21,363 bases of DNA from Bacillota bacterium (GCA_023407175.1 JAEYMU010000039.1:1-21363), one strand, 5' to 3'. Counted from the stretch's first letter, positions 1 to 7,359 are shown. Numbers and translations are program-made. Notes: generated by a model from the letters alone, not told the origin.

Positions 1-42
1 AAAAAAGAACTATTACCTGATTGACACTAGGACAATTATATC

Positions 43-1329
43 ATGGGTTTAACTAAGCCTATTGAACTAAATTTATTAAGTGATCAAGGTACATTTATGT
101 ATCTAAAAAATATTATACGAGGAGAAATTTCGATGGAAGAAGCACATCGCCTTGGTGAGGAACTGGCCTCTGTGTACCTTAATGGAAAATACGAGTATGT
201 TATTGCTACTCATATTGATAAGGAGCACATCCATAATCATATTATTTTTAATTCTGTCAGCTTTGTAACCTATAAAAAATATCATGAAAAGAATAATGAG
301 CTTAGGAATTTGAGAAAAATTAGTGATCAGATATGCAAGGAAAACGGTTATTCAGTCATTGAAAATCCCTCAGGAGTCAGAGGAAAGGGAAGGTATGAGT
401 ATGAACAGGATCAGCGTGGCCGGAGTTGGAAATCCAAGCTCAAGGAGGAGATTGACGCAGCAATTCTGGATGCCAACACATGGGAAGAGTTTCTTGGAAT
501 CATGGAATCAAAGGGATATGAAATTAAAGAGGGGAAACACATTTCATTCCGGGCAAAGGATCAGGAGCGTTTCTGCAGAGCTAAGACAATCGGTGATTTT
601 TATACTGAAGAAAGTATTCGTGATCGGATTGATCGTAAAGAGTATTATAGAAATGTCGAGCAGGAAAGTAAGGAGCAGAAGAAACAAGAAAGCAGAAAAG
701 ATAAGACCAATCATAAAAAGCAGGTTTGGGTTGATAAAAATAAAATTAATCTTATTGCTGATATCAAAAATAATATTAAGGCGCAAAAATATGGTGGCTA
801 TAGGTATAAGATGGGCATCAGCAATTTGCAGGAAATGAGCAAAACTTTAAACTTCCTGACACTGAATCATTTGGAAAGCACGGAGCAGCTGCTTAACAAA
901 ATAGAAGCCATGAAATCTGAACATAGCATCGCCAGAGGAAAAATCAAGATGATGGAATCAAAGATGAGTACCCTTTCTGAAAAAACTAAATATGTAATGC
1001 AGTTTAAAAAATATTATGCTGTGTACCTGCAGGCCCGGAAAGAAAAGCCAGGCAGCACTTATCTGAAGGAGCATGAGGGAGAACTTATCATGTTCGAGAT
1101 CGCAAAAAAATATGTGACAACAAATAAAATAAATGTAAAAGATACAAATGTCAAAGAGTTGTTAAGTCAATATAAAAAGATGCAGGAGGAGCGTTCAGCG
1201 CTTTATGTTACGTATAAAGATTTAAAAGCGCAGCTTAAGGATCTGGACAACATCAGAAAGAATATAGAGACAATGACTGGAAAAGAAGTCAGAAGAGAAG
1301 CCACCAGAGAAGAAAAAAAAGAATTATAA
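43..1329 (+). CDS. MobP-type relaxase/mobilization nuclease, N-terminus missing
   Basis: A relaxase nicks oriT and leads the transferred strand of a mobile element. Residues 57-66 read HIDKEHIHNH, the metal-binding histidine motif of MOBP-type relaxases, followed by the family's usual NSV-F block and a GYEIK..K.ISFRA segment; the second half is Lys/Glu-rich and helical, as in clostridial relaxases. Relatives have several dozen more N-terminal residues including the nicking tyrosine; here the frame is closed by stops at 22-24 and 28-30, just upstream of the first ATG, and that ATG has no good ribosome site. The N-terminal exon may lie before the window in another frame, or the gene may be broken. 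As it stands the protein would lack the catalytic tyrosine. The family call is firm; whether it is active is doubtful. Confidence 0.82.
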   Translation: MGLTKPIELNLLSDQGTFMYLKNIIRGEISMEEAHRLGEELASVYLNGKYEYVIATHIDKEHIHNHIIFNSVSFVTYKKYHEKNNELRNLRKISDQICKENGYSVIENPSGVRGKGRYEYEQDQRGRSWKSKLKEEIDAAILDANTWEEFLGIMESKGYEIKEGKHISFRAKDQERFCRAKTIGDFYTEESIRDRIDRKEYYRNVEQESKEQKKQESRKDKTNHKKQVWVDKNKINLIADIKNNIKAQKYGGYRYKMGISNLQEMSKTLNFLTLNHLESTEQLLNKIEAMKSEHSIARGKIKMMESKMSTLSEKTKYVMQFKKYYAVYLQARKEKPGSTYLKEHEGELIMFEIAKKYVTTNKINVKDTNVKELLSQYKKMQEERSALYVTYKDLKAQLKDLDNIRKNIETMTGKEVRREATREEKKEL

Positions 1330-1348
1330 ACAGCCGATATTTTCCCGA

Positions 1349-1371
1349 TTTTAAAATGGGTATGTTATAAT
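1349..1371 (+). promoter_or_regulatory. Extended -10 promoter of the Fic gene
   Basis: TATAAT at 1366-1371 is preceded by TG-n (1363-1365), an extended -10. No good -35 hexamer lies 17 bp upstream (the bases there read TCCCGA), so the promoter would rely on the TG extension. It sits 36 bp before the Fic start and after the relaxase stop, so Fic can be transcribed separately. Confidence 0.6.
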
Positions 1372-1406
1372 ACATTCGTAATACGGGTTGACGGAAGGAG
1401 CCTCTT

Positions 1407-2270
1407 ATGGAACAATATTTGAAAACTATTGCTAAGTGGAAAAATCATAATATCAAAAATATTGACGAGCTGGATGTTGTATTGAGTAATTTTCGAATTC
1501 TTTTTGCATATCATTCCGGCGCTATAGAGAATTCTGAAATTACGTATCATAATACACGTGAGATTTTTGAAAACGGGAAGGTCATTAACTTCACAGGGAA
1601 TCTTCGGACATTATATGAAATTGAAAATCAAAAGTTGTGCTATGAATATTTGAAAGAAAAGATTATTCATTGTGAGCCAGTAACGGCGGAACTTGTCAAA
1701 GAGATTCATCGTCAGCTGACAGCCGGAACCTATGATGAACGTCGTTACCTGTGCGGAGAGAGACCGGGAGAATTTAAAAAGCATGATTATATTGTCGGTG
1801 ATAATCAGGGAGCACCTCCAGAGGAAGTGGAATCAGAAATTACAGAATTATGTGAGGAGCTGACAGATATTTCTGATGCCGGCAACAATATTATTAAGGC
1901 GGCCGCCTATCTGCATTGTAAATTTGAAAACACTCATCCGTTTGCGGATGGGAATGGACGCGTCGGAAGAACGCTCATGAATTATTTTTTAATGACACAC
2001 AGCCATCCGCCGATTGTTGTCCGGAATGAGAGTAAGGATTTGTATTATCAAGCGTTAGGTGTTTATGATCAAACAGGAGGGCTCGAAGAATTTGTACAGT
2101 ATATGATGAAGGAAACAGTCATCACGTGGGAGCATGCGCCGGCAAAACAAAAAAAGCTTTCAGGTTATCTTGAAAAGGAATCGGTGCATGATGATTTGAG
2201 TTCCAAGCTTCAGCAGGTTCATTCTTATGAGGCTGATTCAAAGGATATCCGGAATGAAATTGAACGTTAA
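1407..2270 (+). CDS. Fic-family protein AMP-transferase
   Basis: Fic enzymes transfer AMP (or a related group) from a nucleotide to hydroxyls of target proteins. Residues 177-188 read HPFADGNGRVGR, a perfect Fic core HxFx(D/E)GNGRxxR with the catalytic histidine and the phosphate-binding GNGR. Near the N-terminus, residues 37-42 read SGAIEN, matching the (S/T)xxxE(G/N) inhibitory helix, so this should be a class II, self-inhibited Fic protein whose Glu41 blocks the ATP site. The length (287 aa) is normal for a stand-alone Fic protein. The start has GGAAGGAG at 1393-1400, about 6 bp upstream. It stands alone, with its own promoter and no visible antitoxin partner, which fits built-in inhibition. 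Target unknown; a role in element maintenance or host modulation is inference. Confidence 0.9.
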   Translation: MEQYLKTIAKWKNHNIKNIDELDVVLSNFRILFAYHSGAIENSEITYHNTREIFENGKVINFTGNLRTLYEIENQKLCYEYLKEKIIHCEPVTAELVKEIHRQLTAGTYDERRYLCGERPGEFKKHDYIVGDNQGAPPEEVESEITELCEELTDISDAGNNIIKAAAYLHCKFENTHPFADGNGRVGRTLMNYFLMTHSHPPIVVRNESKDLYYQALGVYDQTGGLEEFVQYMMKETVITWEHAPAKQKKLSGYLEKESVHDDLSSKLQQVHSYEADSKDIRNEIER

Positions 2271-2274
2271 TGAT

Positions 2275-2303
2275 TTGACATTTTTAAGATGGTTTGCTAA
2301 TAT
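2275..2303 (+). promoter_or_regulatory. Strong promoter of the antitoxin RNA
   Basis: A perfect TTGACA (2275-2280), 17-bp spacer, and TAATAT (2298-2303) preceded by TGC, an extended -10. It is the strongest promoter-like sequence in the window and has no downstream open reading frame, only the terminator at 2354-2396, so it drives a short non-coding RNA. Confidence 0.82.
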
Positions 2304-2309
2304 ATAAAT

Positions 2310-2397
2310 AGAAAAAGGTGCTACCGATAGACGGTTGCCCTTGAAACTATCTCAAAAATAACCGCTTAGTTTGTGAGGCTAGGGCGGTTATTTTTTA
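2310..2397 (+). ncRNA. Type I antitoxin RNA, convergent to the holin-like toxin mRNA
   Basis: The span from the predicted start (about 2310) to the T-run after the terminator gives an RNA of about 88 nt with no ribosome site or ORF. Its 5' part folds into a small hairpin (GCTACCG / CGGTTGC at 2320-2338, one U-U mismatch, loop ATAGA). Its 3' end is complementary to the last codons, stop and terminator of the toxin mRNA on the other strand. This convergent arrangement with 3' overlap is that of txpA/ratA and par/fst type I systems. That it represses the toxin is inference from layout. Confidence 0.7.
2354..2396. terminator. Shared bidirectional terminator of the toxin-antitoxin pair
   Basis: A 12-bp perfect stem: AAAAATAACCGC (2354-2365) pairs with GCGGTTATTTTT (2384-2395), with a further TAG/CTA pair in the loop. 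T-runs leave on both strands, so it can end the antitoxin RNA on + and the toxin mRNA on -. The toxin stop codon (2388-2390) lies inside the stem. Confidence 0.85.
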
Positions 2398-2474
2398 TGC
2401 GCAATCTTGTAAACAAGACCAACAATAGCAACAATTAATAATCCGAATTGAATCAATTCATCATATGTAACCAT
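2388..2474 (-). CDS. Small holin-like membrane toxin of a type I toxin-antitoxin system
   Basis: A 28-residue peptide: short polar N-terminus (MVTYDELIQFG), one hydrophobic helix (LLIVAIVGLVYKI) and a basic tail (AHKK). The pattern TY-E/D-L..-FG followed by a hydrophobic span and a Lys tail matches the putative holin-like toxin family (TxpA/BsrG-like), peptides that insert in the cell membrane. The start is decided by the ribosome site: GGAGG lies 7 bp before the ATG at 2474 but only 1 bp before the upstream in-frame ATG at 2480 (which would give 30 aa). The mRNA carries a long leader with a 22-bp palindrome that can compete for the Shine-Dalgarno sequence. The antitoxin RNA overlaps its 3' end. 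Family assignment is from remembered sequence pattern only. Confidence 0.75.
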   Translation of the reverse strand: MVTYDELIQFGLLIVAIVGLVYKIAHKK

Positions 2475-2495
2475 GGCCATCCCTCCTTTCTTTCG

Positions 2496-2517
2496 ATTGG
2501 AGGGTTAACCCTCCAAT
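2496..2517. repeat. 22-bp perfect palindrome in the toxin mRNA leader
   Basis: Centred on TTAA at 2505-2508, with 11-nt arms (ATTGGAGGGTT and its complement). In the toxin mRNA this places a decoy GGAGGG and a CCCUCC just upstream of the real GGAGGG ribosome site. The CCCUCC can pair either within the palindrome or with the real site, so the element could switch toxin translation. Confidence 0.7.
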
Positions 2518-2558
2518 TAAGAAGGGCAACCGCCTACCGTTATGGTAGCACCTATAAT

Positions 2559-2587
2559 ATTTTAACAAGGATAACATTATTTAACAA
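2559..2587 (-). promoter_or_regulatory. Promoter of the toxin mRNA
   Basis: On the minus strand: TTGTTA (2587-2582), 17-bp spacer, then TAAAAT (2564-2559) preceded by TGT, an extended -10. The predicted start near 2552 gives a leader of about 75 nt. The mRNA begins with the same two motifs as the antitoxin RNA: GGTGCTACC and GGTTGCCCTT occur at 2317-2325 and 2333-2342 on +, and as inverted copies at 2544-2552 and 2522-2531. Confidence 0.65.
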
Positions 2588-2640
2588 GCTTAAAATAGAA
2601 GTTCTGGAATGCATAGAAAGAAATTTTTGAAAATTAAATG

Positions 2641-2670
2641 GAGGTAGCTGATTGGCTACCTCTATTTTTT
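2641..2670 (+). terminator. Rho-independent terminator
   Basis: GAGGTAGC (2641-2648) pairs with GCTACCTC (2655-2662), an 8-bp perfect stem, followed by TATTTTTT. No + strand gene ends directly before it. It may insulate the toxin-antitoxin locus or be the leftover end of a lost gene. Confidence 0.7.
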
Positions 2671-2677
2671 ATGGGGT

Positions 2678-2853
2678 TTGGGGATACTCCCCAACAAGCT
2701 AAATCTTATCATGAGCACGAGAGGCGAATGATAAAATTGGTGTAAGTGGGTCACCACTTGCGATGCTTGCTATTCCACGGAAACGCCGTTTTCCGTGGCG
2801 TGTTCAAATCTGCTTAGGCAGATTGTTTTGAATACATATGACCGTATCCGGTC
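2678..2853. other. Hairpin cluster in non-coding DNA; candidate origin of transfer
   Basis: Six inverted repeats in 176 bp and no plausible ORF: TTGGGGA/TCCCCAA (2678-2694), TTATCAT/ATGATAA (2706-2734), AAGTGG/CCACTT (2744-2759), CCACGGAAA/TTTCCGTGG (2775-2798), AATCTGC/GCAGATT (2807-2824) and GACCG/CGGTC (2840-2853). Serial hairpins on mobile elements are typical of oriT or single-strand replication origins, and a relaxase gene lies nearby. No nick site can be proven from sequence. The remainder of the gap to 2999 holds a TATAAT (2918-2923) that probably serves the next gene. Confidence 0.45.
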
Positions 2854-2999
2854 GAATTTTGTCGGAATGTTTTAATGATTAAACGTAAAAAACATAGTAT
2901 ATTGTAAAAATATGTAGTATAATTTTAATGATAGTTTTATTTCGGGGTTATTTGGAAAGTTCAATGGTCGAATAGCGCGGATAAGGAGGACTTATAATT

Positions 3000-3809
3000 A
3001 TGGGCCTATTATTTATTAGTCATTCAGAAATAGACAAAAATTATATAGAGGCATTCATTGATTTGATAAAAGATATAGGTATTAATGAGAAAGTAGATAT
3101 TTTGTGTAGTTCTTTGCCCGATTATTGGATACCAGTTGGGCAAAATATTTATGATTATTTAAAGAATAATCTAAATAATAATGAAGCTTATGTTATTATG
3201 TTTCTTTCTGATAATTATTATACTAGTGCTGCCTGCTTAAATGAAATGGGTGCTGCATGGATTTTGTCAAGAGAAGTAACGGCAATATTGCTACCTACTT
3301 TTGAGTTTAATGAAATAAGGGGAGCAATAGATCCAAGGAATGTAAGTTTTAAATTGGATATGAAAGATAGGGTAAAGGAGTTTGTAGGGAATTTATTAGT
3401 AAAGTATAAGGTGGAAAATTGTAATAACAATTTAGATAAAGAAATTGATGAATTTATTAACAAAATCCAAGAGTGCGCTCAGATAGATATGGAGAATTTG
3501 AGAACAAAGCCTAAAATTGAGTTCATGAGGGAAGAAGGTAATTATGTTTTAATAACCTTATCTGCTGTAAATAGAACAAACAAAATTAGAATATGTAAAA
3601 GTTTAGAAGTTAAATTTACTGATAATAATTATAATGATAATGATAATGTGGTGTGTAATATAATGCTTAATCAATATTTAAATGGTTTTGTTTTAAAAAG
3701 AAGAGAAAATGGAAGGTTTCAAATTCTGTTAAAAAAAAATAAATTGCCTTTGGATATAATTAATAAAAAATATAATATAACAACTATTTCAGAGTGGGAT
3801 GAAGAATAA
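3000..3809 (+). CDS. TIR-domain protein, predicted NAD-consuming effector
   Basis: The N-terminal ~150 residues form a TIR domain: the LLFISHS start strand (residues 3-9), a GQNIYDYLKNNL helix and YVIMFLSDNYYTS strand (47-76), then CLNEMGAAW with Glu82 in the position of the catalytic glutamate of NAD-cleaving TIR enzymes. Bacterial TIR proteins commonly act in anti-phage defence by degrading NAD or making a signalling derivative. Residues ~155-269 are a Lys/Asn-rich, strand-predicted region that I do not recognise. The start has AAGGAGGA about 9 bp upstream and a TATAAT at 2918-2923. Very low GC, like the next four genes and unlike the SOS cassette, suggests separate acquisition. No ThsA-like or SMODS-type partner is adjacent, so the system type is open. 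Confidence 0.82.
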   Translation: MGLLFISHSEIDKNYIEAFIDLIKDIGINEKVDILCSSLPDYWIPVGQNIYDYLKNNLNNNEAYVIMFLSDNYYTSAACLNEMGAAWILSREVTAILLPTFEFNEIRGAIDPRNVSFKLDMKDRVKEFVGNLLVKYKVENCNNNLDKEIDEFINKIQECAQIDMENLRTKPKIEFMREEGNYVLITLSAVNRTNKIRICKSLEVKFTDNNYNDNDNVVCNIMLNQYLNGFVLKRRENGRFQILLKKNKLPLDIINKKYNITTISEWDEE

Positions 3810-3942
3810 AATATGCTAAGGGATATAATGCAAGGAATCTGAATTTTCACTGTTTTTGGATGAATAATATTTATAGAGGAGAGCAAAACGGAAGGAAGGT
3901 ATGACTAGTGCTTTTTGTTAAGTCATACAAGGTACCCATGTG

Positions 3943-5028
3943 ATGTATTGTATTACACCTATAATTAAATTGACTGAGTCATGCAATTTTTCGTGTGATT
4001 TTTGCAGGTATGCTAATAGTACTGAGAGCAATCTTATGGATATAAACTTATGTAAAAATGTAATTTGGGAAATATGCAAATTTAATATGCTTCAGCATTA
4101 TAATAGTATACACTTAATCTTTCATGGGGGAGAACCTCTTTTATGGGGGAAAGAAAATTTTAGAGAGATTATTAAGTTTCAATATGATTTATGTAGAAAA
4201 TATAAAAAAGTATCATTTGTAAATTCTTTGCAAACAAATGGGCTACTTATTGATCGAGAATGGATAAAGATTTTTCATGAGTTAAATATTAATATTGGGG
4301 TAAGTATTGATGGACCAGATGAGTTGAATTTCCATCATGGAAAAAGTTCTGATGATTCCAAAATTGTACTAGACAAAATTAAATTATTACAAGAAATGAA
4401 ATGTAAATTTGGTTTATTGAGTGTCATTACAAATAAACATGAAAATAGGGCCGAAGATTATTATAATTTTTTGATCAAGCATAATATACACAATGTGGGG
4501 TTATGTTATTGTTTTTCAAATAAAGATAAATCAGTAGATAATGATATTTTATCAAAATTTTTGATTGAACTATTTGATTTGTATTTTGAAAATGAGTATA
4601 CTCTGAATATTAGAGAATTTAATTCTGCATTAAATAAAATCATGGGGGGAGACAAAGTATGTTGTAGTTTTTGTAATAGGATGAAATGTGGCAATTATAT
4701 TACAATTAATGGAAATGGAAATGTTGGGTACTGCGATACATATGAAAAAAACGAAAGAATTATGGGTAATATTAATATCAATAGCCTAAATAGTATTGTA
4801 AATTCTAAAAAATTTAAATTGTTTCAGGAAAAAAGCAAGAAAGTCTTTGAAGATTATTGTATAAATTGTAGTATAAAACATATCTGTGGAGGTGGTTGTT
4901 ATCGACATGATATATTAAATTCAAATGGAGAAGTAGAAAATTACTTTTGTTCTACATATAAAAAACTATATAATTACATAGAAGAAAAAGTAGTAAGAAC
5001 AGGATGCGAGCCAAACATTCTGGAATAA
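3943..5028 (+). CDS. Radical SAM/SPASM peptide-modifying enzyme
   Basis: Radical SAM enzymes use a 4Fe-4S cluster and S-adenosylmethionine to start radical chemistry; SPASM members commonly modify ribosomal peptides. Counting from the upstream GTG, C15-x3-C19-x2-C22 (CNFSCDFC) binds the SAM cluster and HGGEP (62-66) is the SAM-binding motif. The C-terminus carries SPASM cysteines at 241, 242, 245, 250, 265, 307, 310, 316, 320 and 337, including CGGGC, for auxiliary clusters. The length (361 aa) fits. The start is uncertain: GTG 3940 or ATG 3943, with only AAGG at 3929-3932. A better ribosome site precedes ATG 3901 in the same frame, but that frame stops after six codons (TAA 3919-3921). The gene directly downstream encodes a likely substrate peptide. 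No RRE domain was recognised. Confidence 0.88.
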   Translation: MYCITPIIKLTESCNFSCDFCRYANSTESNLMDINLCKNVIWEICKFNMLQHYNSIHLIFHGGEPLLWGKENFREIIKFQYDLCRKYKKVSFVNSLQTNGLLIDREWIKIFHELNINIGVSIDGPDELNFHHGKSSDDSKIVLDKIKLLQEMKCKFGLLSVITNKHENRAEDYYNFLIKHNIHNVGLCYCFSNKDKSVDNDILSKFLIELFDLYFENEYTLNIREFNSALNKIMGGDKVCCSFCNRMKCGNYITINGNGNVGYCDTYEKNERIMGNININSLNSIVNSKKFKLFQEKSKKVFEDYCINCSIKHICGGGCYRHDILNSNGEVENYFCSTYKKLYNYIEEKVVRTGCEPNILE

Positions 5029-5132
5029 GATAAGTTTTAATATATGTCAAAATTTAAATTAATATAGTTTTGTTATAAAATCAGGAAATGTGCAGTGGTG
5101 GATTATATACATTAAATTTAGGAGGTTATTTT

Positions 5133-5288
5133 ATGGATACTTTAATAAAGGAAGTAGAAGAAAGTAAAACGAATGGTATGAAAGTTATAGACGCAATTGT
5201 AGATCAATTAGAGATTAATAATGAATATTACAATTTAGGTGTAGGGTGGAGTGATTCTTGGTCGGATGGTCCCGGCGGAGATTGGTAG
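5133..5288 (+). CDS. Predicted RiPP precursor peptide with Trp-Ser-Asp repeats
   Basis: A 51-residue peptide with AGGAGG about 7 bp before its ATG; the longer in-frame start at 5088 lacks such a site. Residues 1-35 are acidic and helical, like a leader recognised by a maturase. The C-terminus reads GVGWSDSWSDGPGGDW, with Trp at 39, 43 and 51 and two W-S-D units. Aromatic-X-X triplets are the substrate pattern of radical SAM/SPASM enzymes that make three-residue cyclophanes (Trp ring joined to the side chain of the third residue), so Trp39-Asp41 and Trp43-Asp45 are the predicted crosslinks. It lies 104 bp after the radical SAM gene on the same strand. No exporter or leader peptidase is adjacent. 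Pairing with the enzyme is inferred from position and composition. Confidence 0.7.
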   Translation: MDTLIKEVEESKTNGMKVIDAIVDQLEINNEYYNLGVGWSDSWSDGPGGDW

Positions 5289-5649
5289 AAATACTTAAAT
5301 TAAAGGTGTGCTAATTAAATGGTGGTGAAGCAAAACAGGAAAAAGATTATTAGAAAATCCATTGTGGTCAAGTTGGTTTCTTACTCGAATTTACATGGTG
5401 TTTGATTAGTTGAAAGGTACTACCCGAAAGCAGAGATTAAAGAGTTATATTAAAATTTAATTGAGTATTCATGTGCTAATTTGTTTTAGTTTATACTTGA
5501 AAAAACAATGGCTTCAAGAAGGTACGAAAGACGATGAACCAGTGCATTCATGAAGTAAAGGCAAATTATATACCTTGTTGTTTGAGTTTACTTTAGGGAA
5601 TATCAGTGCAGTAATTAATTCATACATATTGAAAAACGGAGGCAGTTTA
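5289..5649 (+). other. Intergenic stretch with decayed coding-like fragments
   Basis: No intact gene. A reading frame at about 5326-5409 gives KTGKRLLENPLWSSWFLTRI and then stops, and about 5493-5554 encodes YLKKQWLQEGTKDDEPVHS followed by a stop. Both look like protein pieces broken by stops, though I do not recognise the family. No clear terminator follows the precursor peptide. GGAGG at 5639-5643 belongs to the next gene. Confidence 0.3.
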
Positions 5650-7359
5650 ATGAGTCAAAATACTTTTACACTTACCCCAACGGTTGATCCTACGCAGGAA
5701 TTTATAGAAATAGCATATGATTTTTCCAACCCTCTAGATCTTATAAGAGAAGGAATTAGTAATAGTTTTGACTCAGGGGCAACTAAAATTGAGATCTTGT
5801 TTTCTGTAGAAACACAGTATGGCGAAAAGGTATTAATAACTACTATTAAAGATAATGGAAATGGTATGGATCAAGATGGACTGCAATCCTTTTTTGATTT
5901 AGGTAATTCCACCCGTCGTGACGATGTTACTACAATAGGTGAAAAAGGTCATGGAACCAAAGTTTATTTGAATAGTTCCAACATTGAGGTTATAACTATC
6001 TGTAATGGTAAGAAGTACATTGCTAGCATGGATTCTCCAATCAAAAAATTGCATCAACGTATTACGCCAGATGTTACGGTTACGGAAATGGTATGTGATG
6101 AGGCAAATGGAACAACAATTGTAATTACAGGATACAATAATAATCGCAGAGATAAATTTACTCATGATAGTTTATCAGATTATATTCGTTGGTTCACCAA
6201 AATGGGCTCAGTGGAAAAGGAATTAGGAGTATTAAAGCATAAAGCTACAATTTTAGTGCTCAAGGGAGTCGATAGAGATAAACCAGAAATACTTTTTTTT
6301 GGGCATTTTTTTCCTGATGATAGCAAAAGTGTTAATACGCTATTTGATGAGTATTTGGCCGAAGCACCAAAGTGGTTTTGTAAAAAAATTGTGCGTAGAG
6401 GAAGTCTGGACAATTTTCCAGAGATTCACTATGATGCTATTTTTTGTATTGAGGGTATTCGTGTGAAATATGACTATAATCCAATGCTAAGGAGGAGTGG
6501 ATACACTGCACCTAATGGCTCATATACTGTTCAAGAGAGATATGGTCTCTGGTTATGTAAAGATTTTATTCCAGTTCAACGGAAGAATGAATGGATTACG
6601 CAAAAAGGTACAGAATATACAAGATTTCATGCCTTTTTAAATTGTCAGGATCTTAGATTAACTGCAAATAGGGGATCCGTCGATAATACACCTTCTGAGA
6701 TTATTAAGGATATACATAAGGCAGTATCTAAAATATATGAGGAAATCACTCAAGGGGATGATTGGAGAACTTTAGAGTGGCTTGAGAACGAAGCGGTATC
6801 CTATAATACTGTTCAAAGAGAGAAAAATGATTTTGATTGGCGAATAAAGCGTGTTAATGCAGCTAAGATTGCAGATTATAGGGGAATTCGATTGGTTGAG
6901 CCGACACAGGAGAATGGTGTTTTCTCAATGTTTATGCAATTAAAAGCACTTAATCCGGATTTTTTCCCTTTTACAATTGTTGACTATGACACTCATGTTG
7001 GGATTGATGTAATTGTAAAAGCAAAAGATACCATTCCAATTATTTCTTCTAAGCTTTATTATGTAGAGTTTAAAAATTATTTAAAAAGAGAGTTTAATCA
7101 TTCTTTTGAGAATTTACATAGCATTATTTGTTGGGATATTGACACAAAAATAATAAAGCATGGAGATGAGGTTAAGGATATTTCACTACAAACGCGTACA
7201 TTAAGAATCATACCTCCAGCTATCGCAAGTGATCGCACTCGCTATTTCCTAGACAATATTAGAAGTGATCGAAAAATAGAGGTCTTTGTGATTAAACAAT
7301 ACCTTGAAGAAAAGGAAGGAATCATTTTCAAAGCAAGAACTGATAGGGATTCTTTTTAA
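5650..7359 (+). CDS. GHKL (Hsp90/MutL/MORC-type) ATPase with C-terminal PD-(D/E)XK-like region
   Basis: Residues 1-~210 form a GHKL ATPase: N-box E34-x3-N38-x2-D41 in LIREGISNSFDS, G1 box D68-N-G-N-G72, and a G2-type IGEKGHGTK at 96-104. Such domains clamp around DNA or partner proteins on ATP binding. The middle has an R-W/RGS transducer-like section. Near the C-terminus GID (D453), about 20 residues, then YVEFK (E473, K475) and a hydrophobic helix match the D...ExK core of PD-(D/E)XK nucleases. ATPase-nuclease fusions of this kind occur with restriction-modification and other defence genes. Start chosen at ATG 5650 with GGAGG 6 bp upstream; the frame opens from TTG 5575. The RES-domain gene follows closely and is probably co-transcribed. 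The ATPase call is firm; the nuclease part is motif-level. Confidence 0.85.
   Translation: MSQNTFTLTPTVDPTQEFIEIAYDFSNPLDLIREGISNSFDSGATKIEILFSVETQYGEKVLITTIKDNGNGMDQDGLQSFFDLGNSTRRDDVTTIGEKGHGTKVYLNSSNIEVITICNGKKYIASMDSPIKKLHQRITPDVTVTEMVCDEANGTTIVITGYNNNRRDKFTHDSLSDYIRWFTKMGSVEKELGVLKHKATILVLKGVDRDKPEILFFGHFFPDDSKSVNTLFDEYLAEAPKWFCKKIVRRGSLDNFPEIHYDAIFCIEGIRVKYDYNPMLRRSGYTAPNGSYTVQERYGLWLCKDFIPVQRKNEWITQKGTEYTRFHAFLNCQDLRLTANRGSVDNTPSEIIKDIHKAVSKIYEEITQGDDWRTLEWLENEAVSYNTVQREKNDFDWRIKRVNAAKIADYRGIRLVEPTQENGVFSMFMQLKALNPDFFPFTIVDYDTHVGIDVIVKAKDTIPIISSKLYYVEFKNYLKREFNHSFENLHSIICWDIDTKIIKHGDEVKDISLQTRTLRIIPPAIASDRTRYFLDNIRSDRKIEVFVIKQYLEEKEGIIFKARTDRDSF

Noticed and set aside
21..26. TTGACA at the left edge as a -35 box
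   Set aside because: No -10 hexamer lies 16-18 bp downstream; the bases there already code for the relaxase ORF.
323..838. Plus-strand frame of 171 codons inside the relaxase
   Set aside because: Out-of-frame shadow of the relaxase with Arg/Lys-rich low-complexity translation and no ribosome site.
2448..2630. Plus-strand 60-codon frame
   Set aside because: Runs antisense across the toxin leader and promoter; no ribosome site or protein-like composition.
3943..5028. Prokaryotic viperin
   Set aside because: Radical SAM motif is present, but the C-terminal SPASM cysteines and adjacent peptide indicate a RiPP maturase; viperins lack SPASM clusters.
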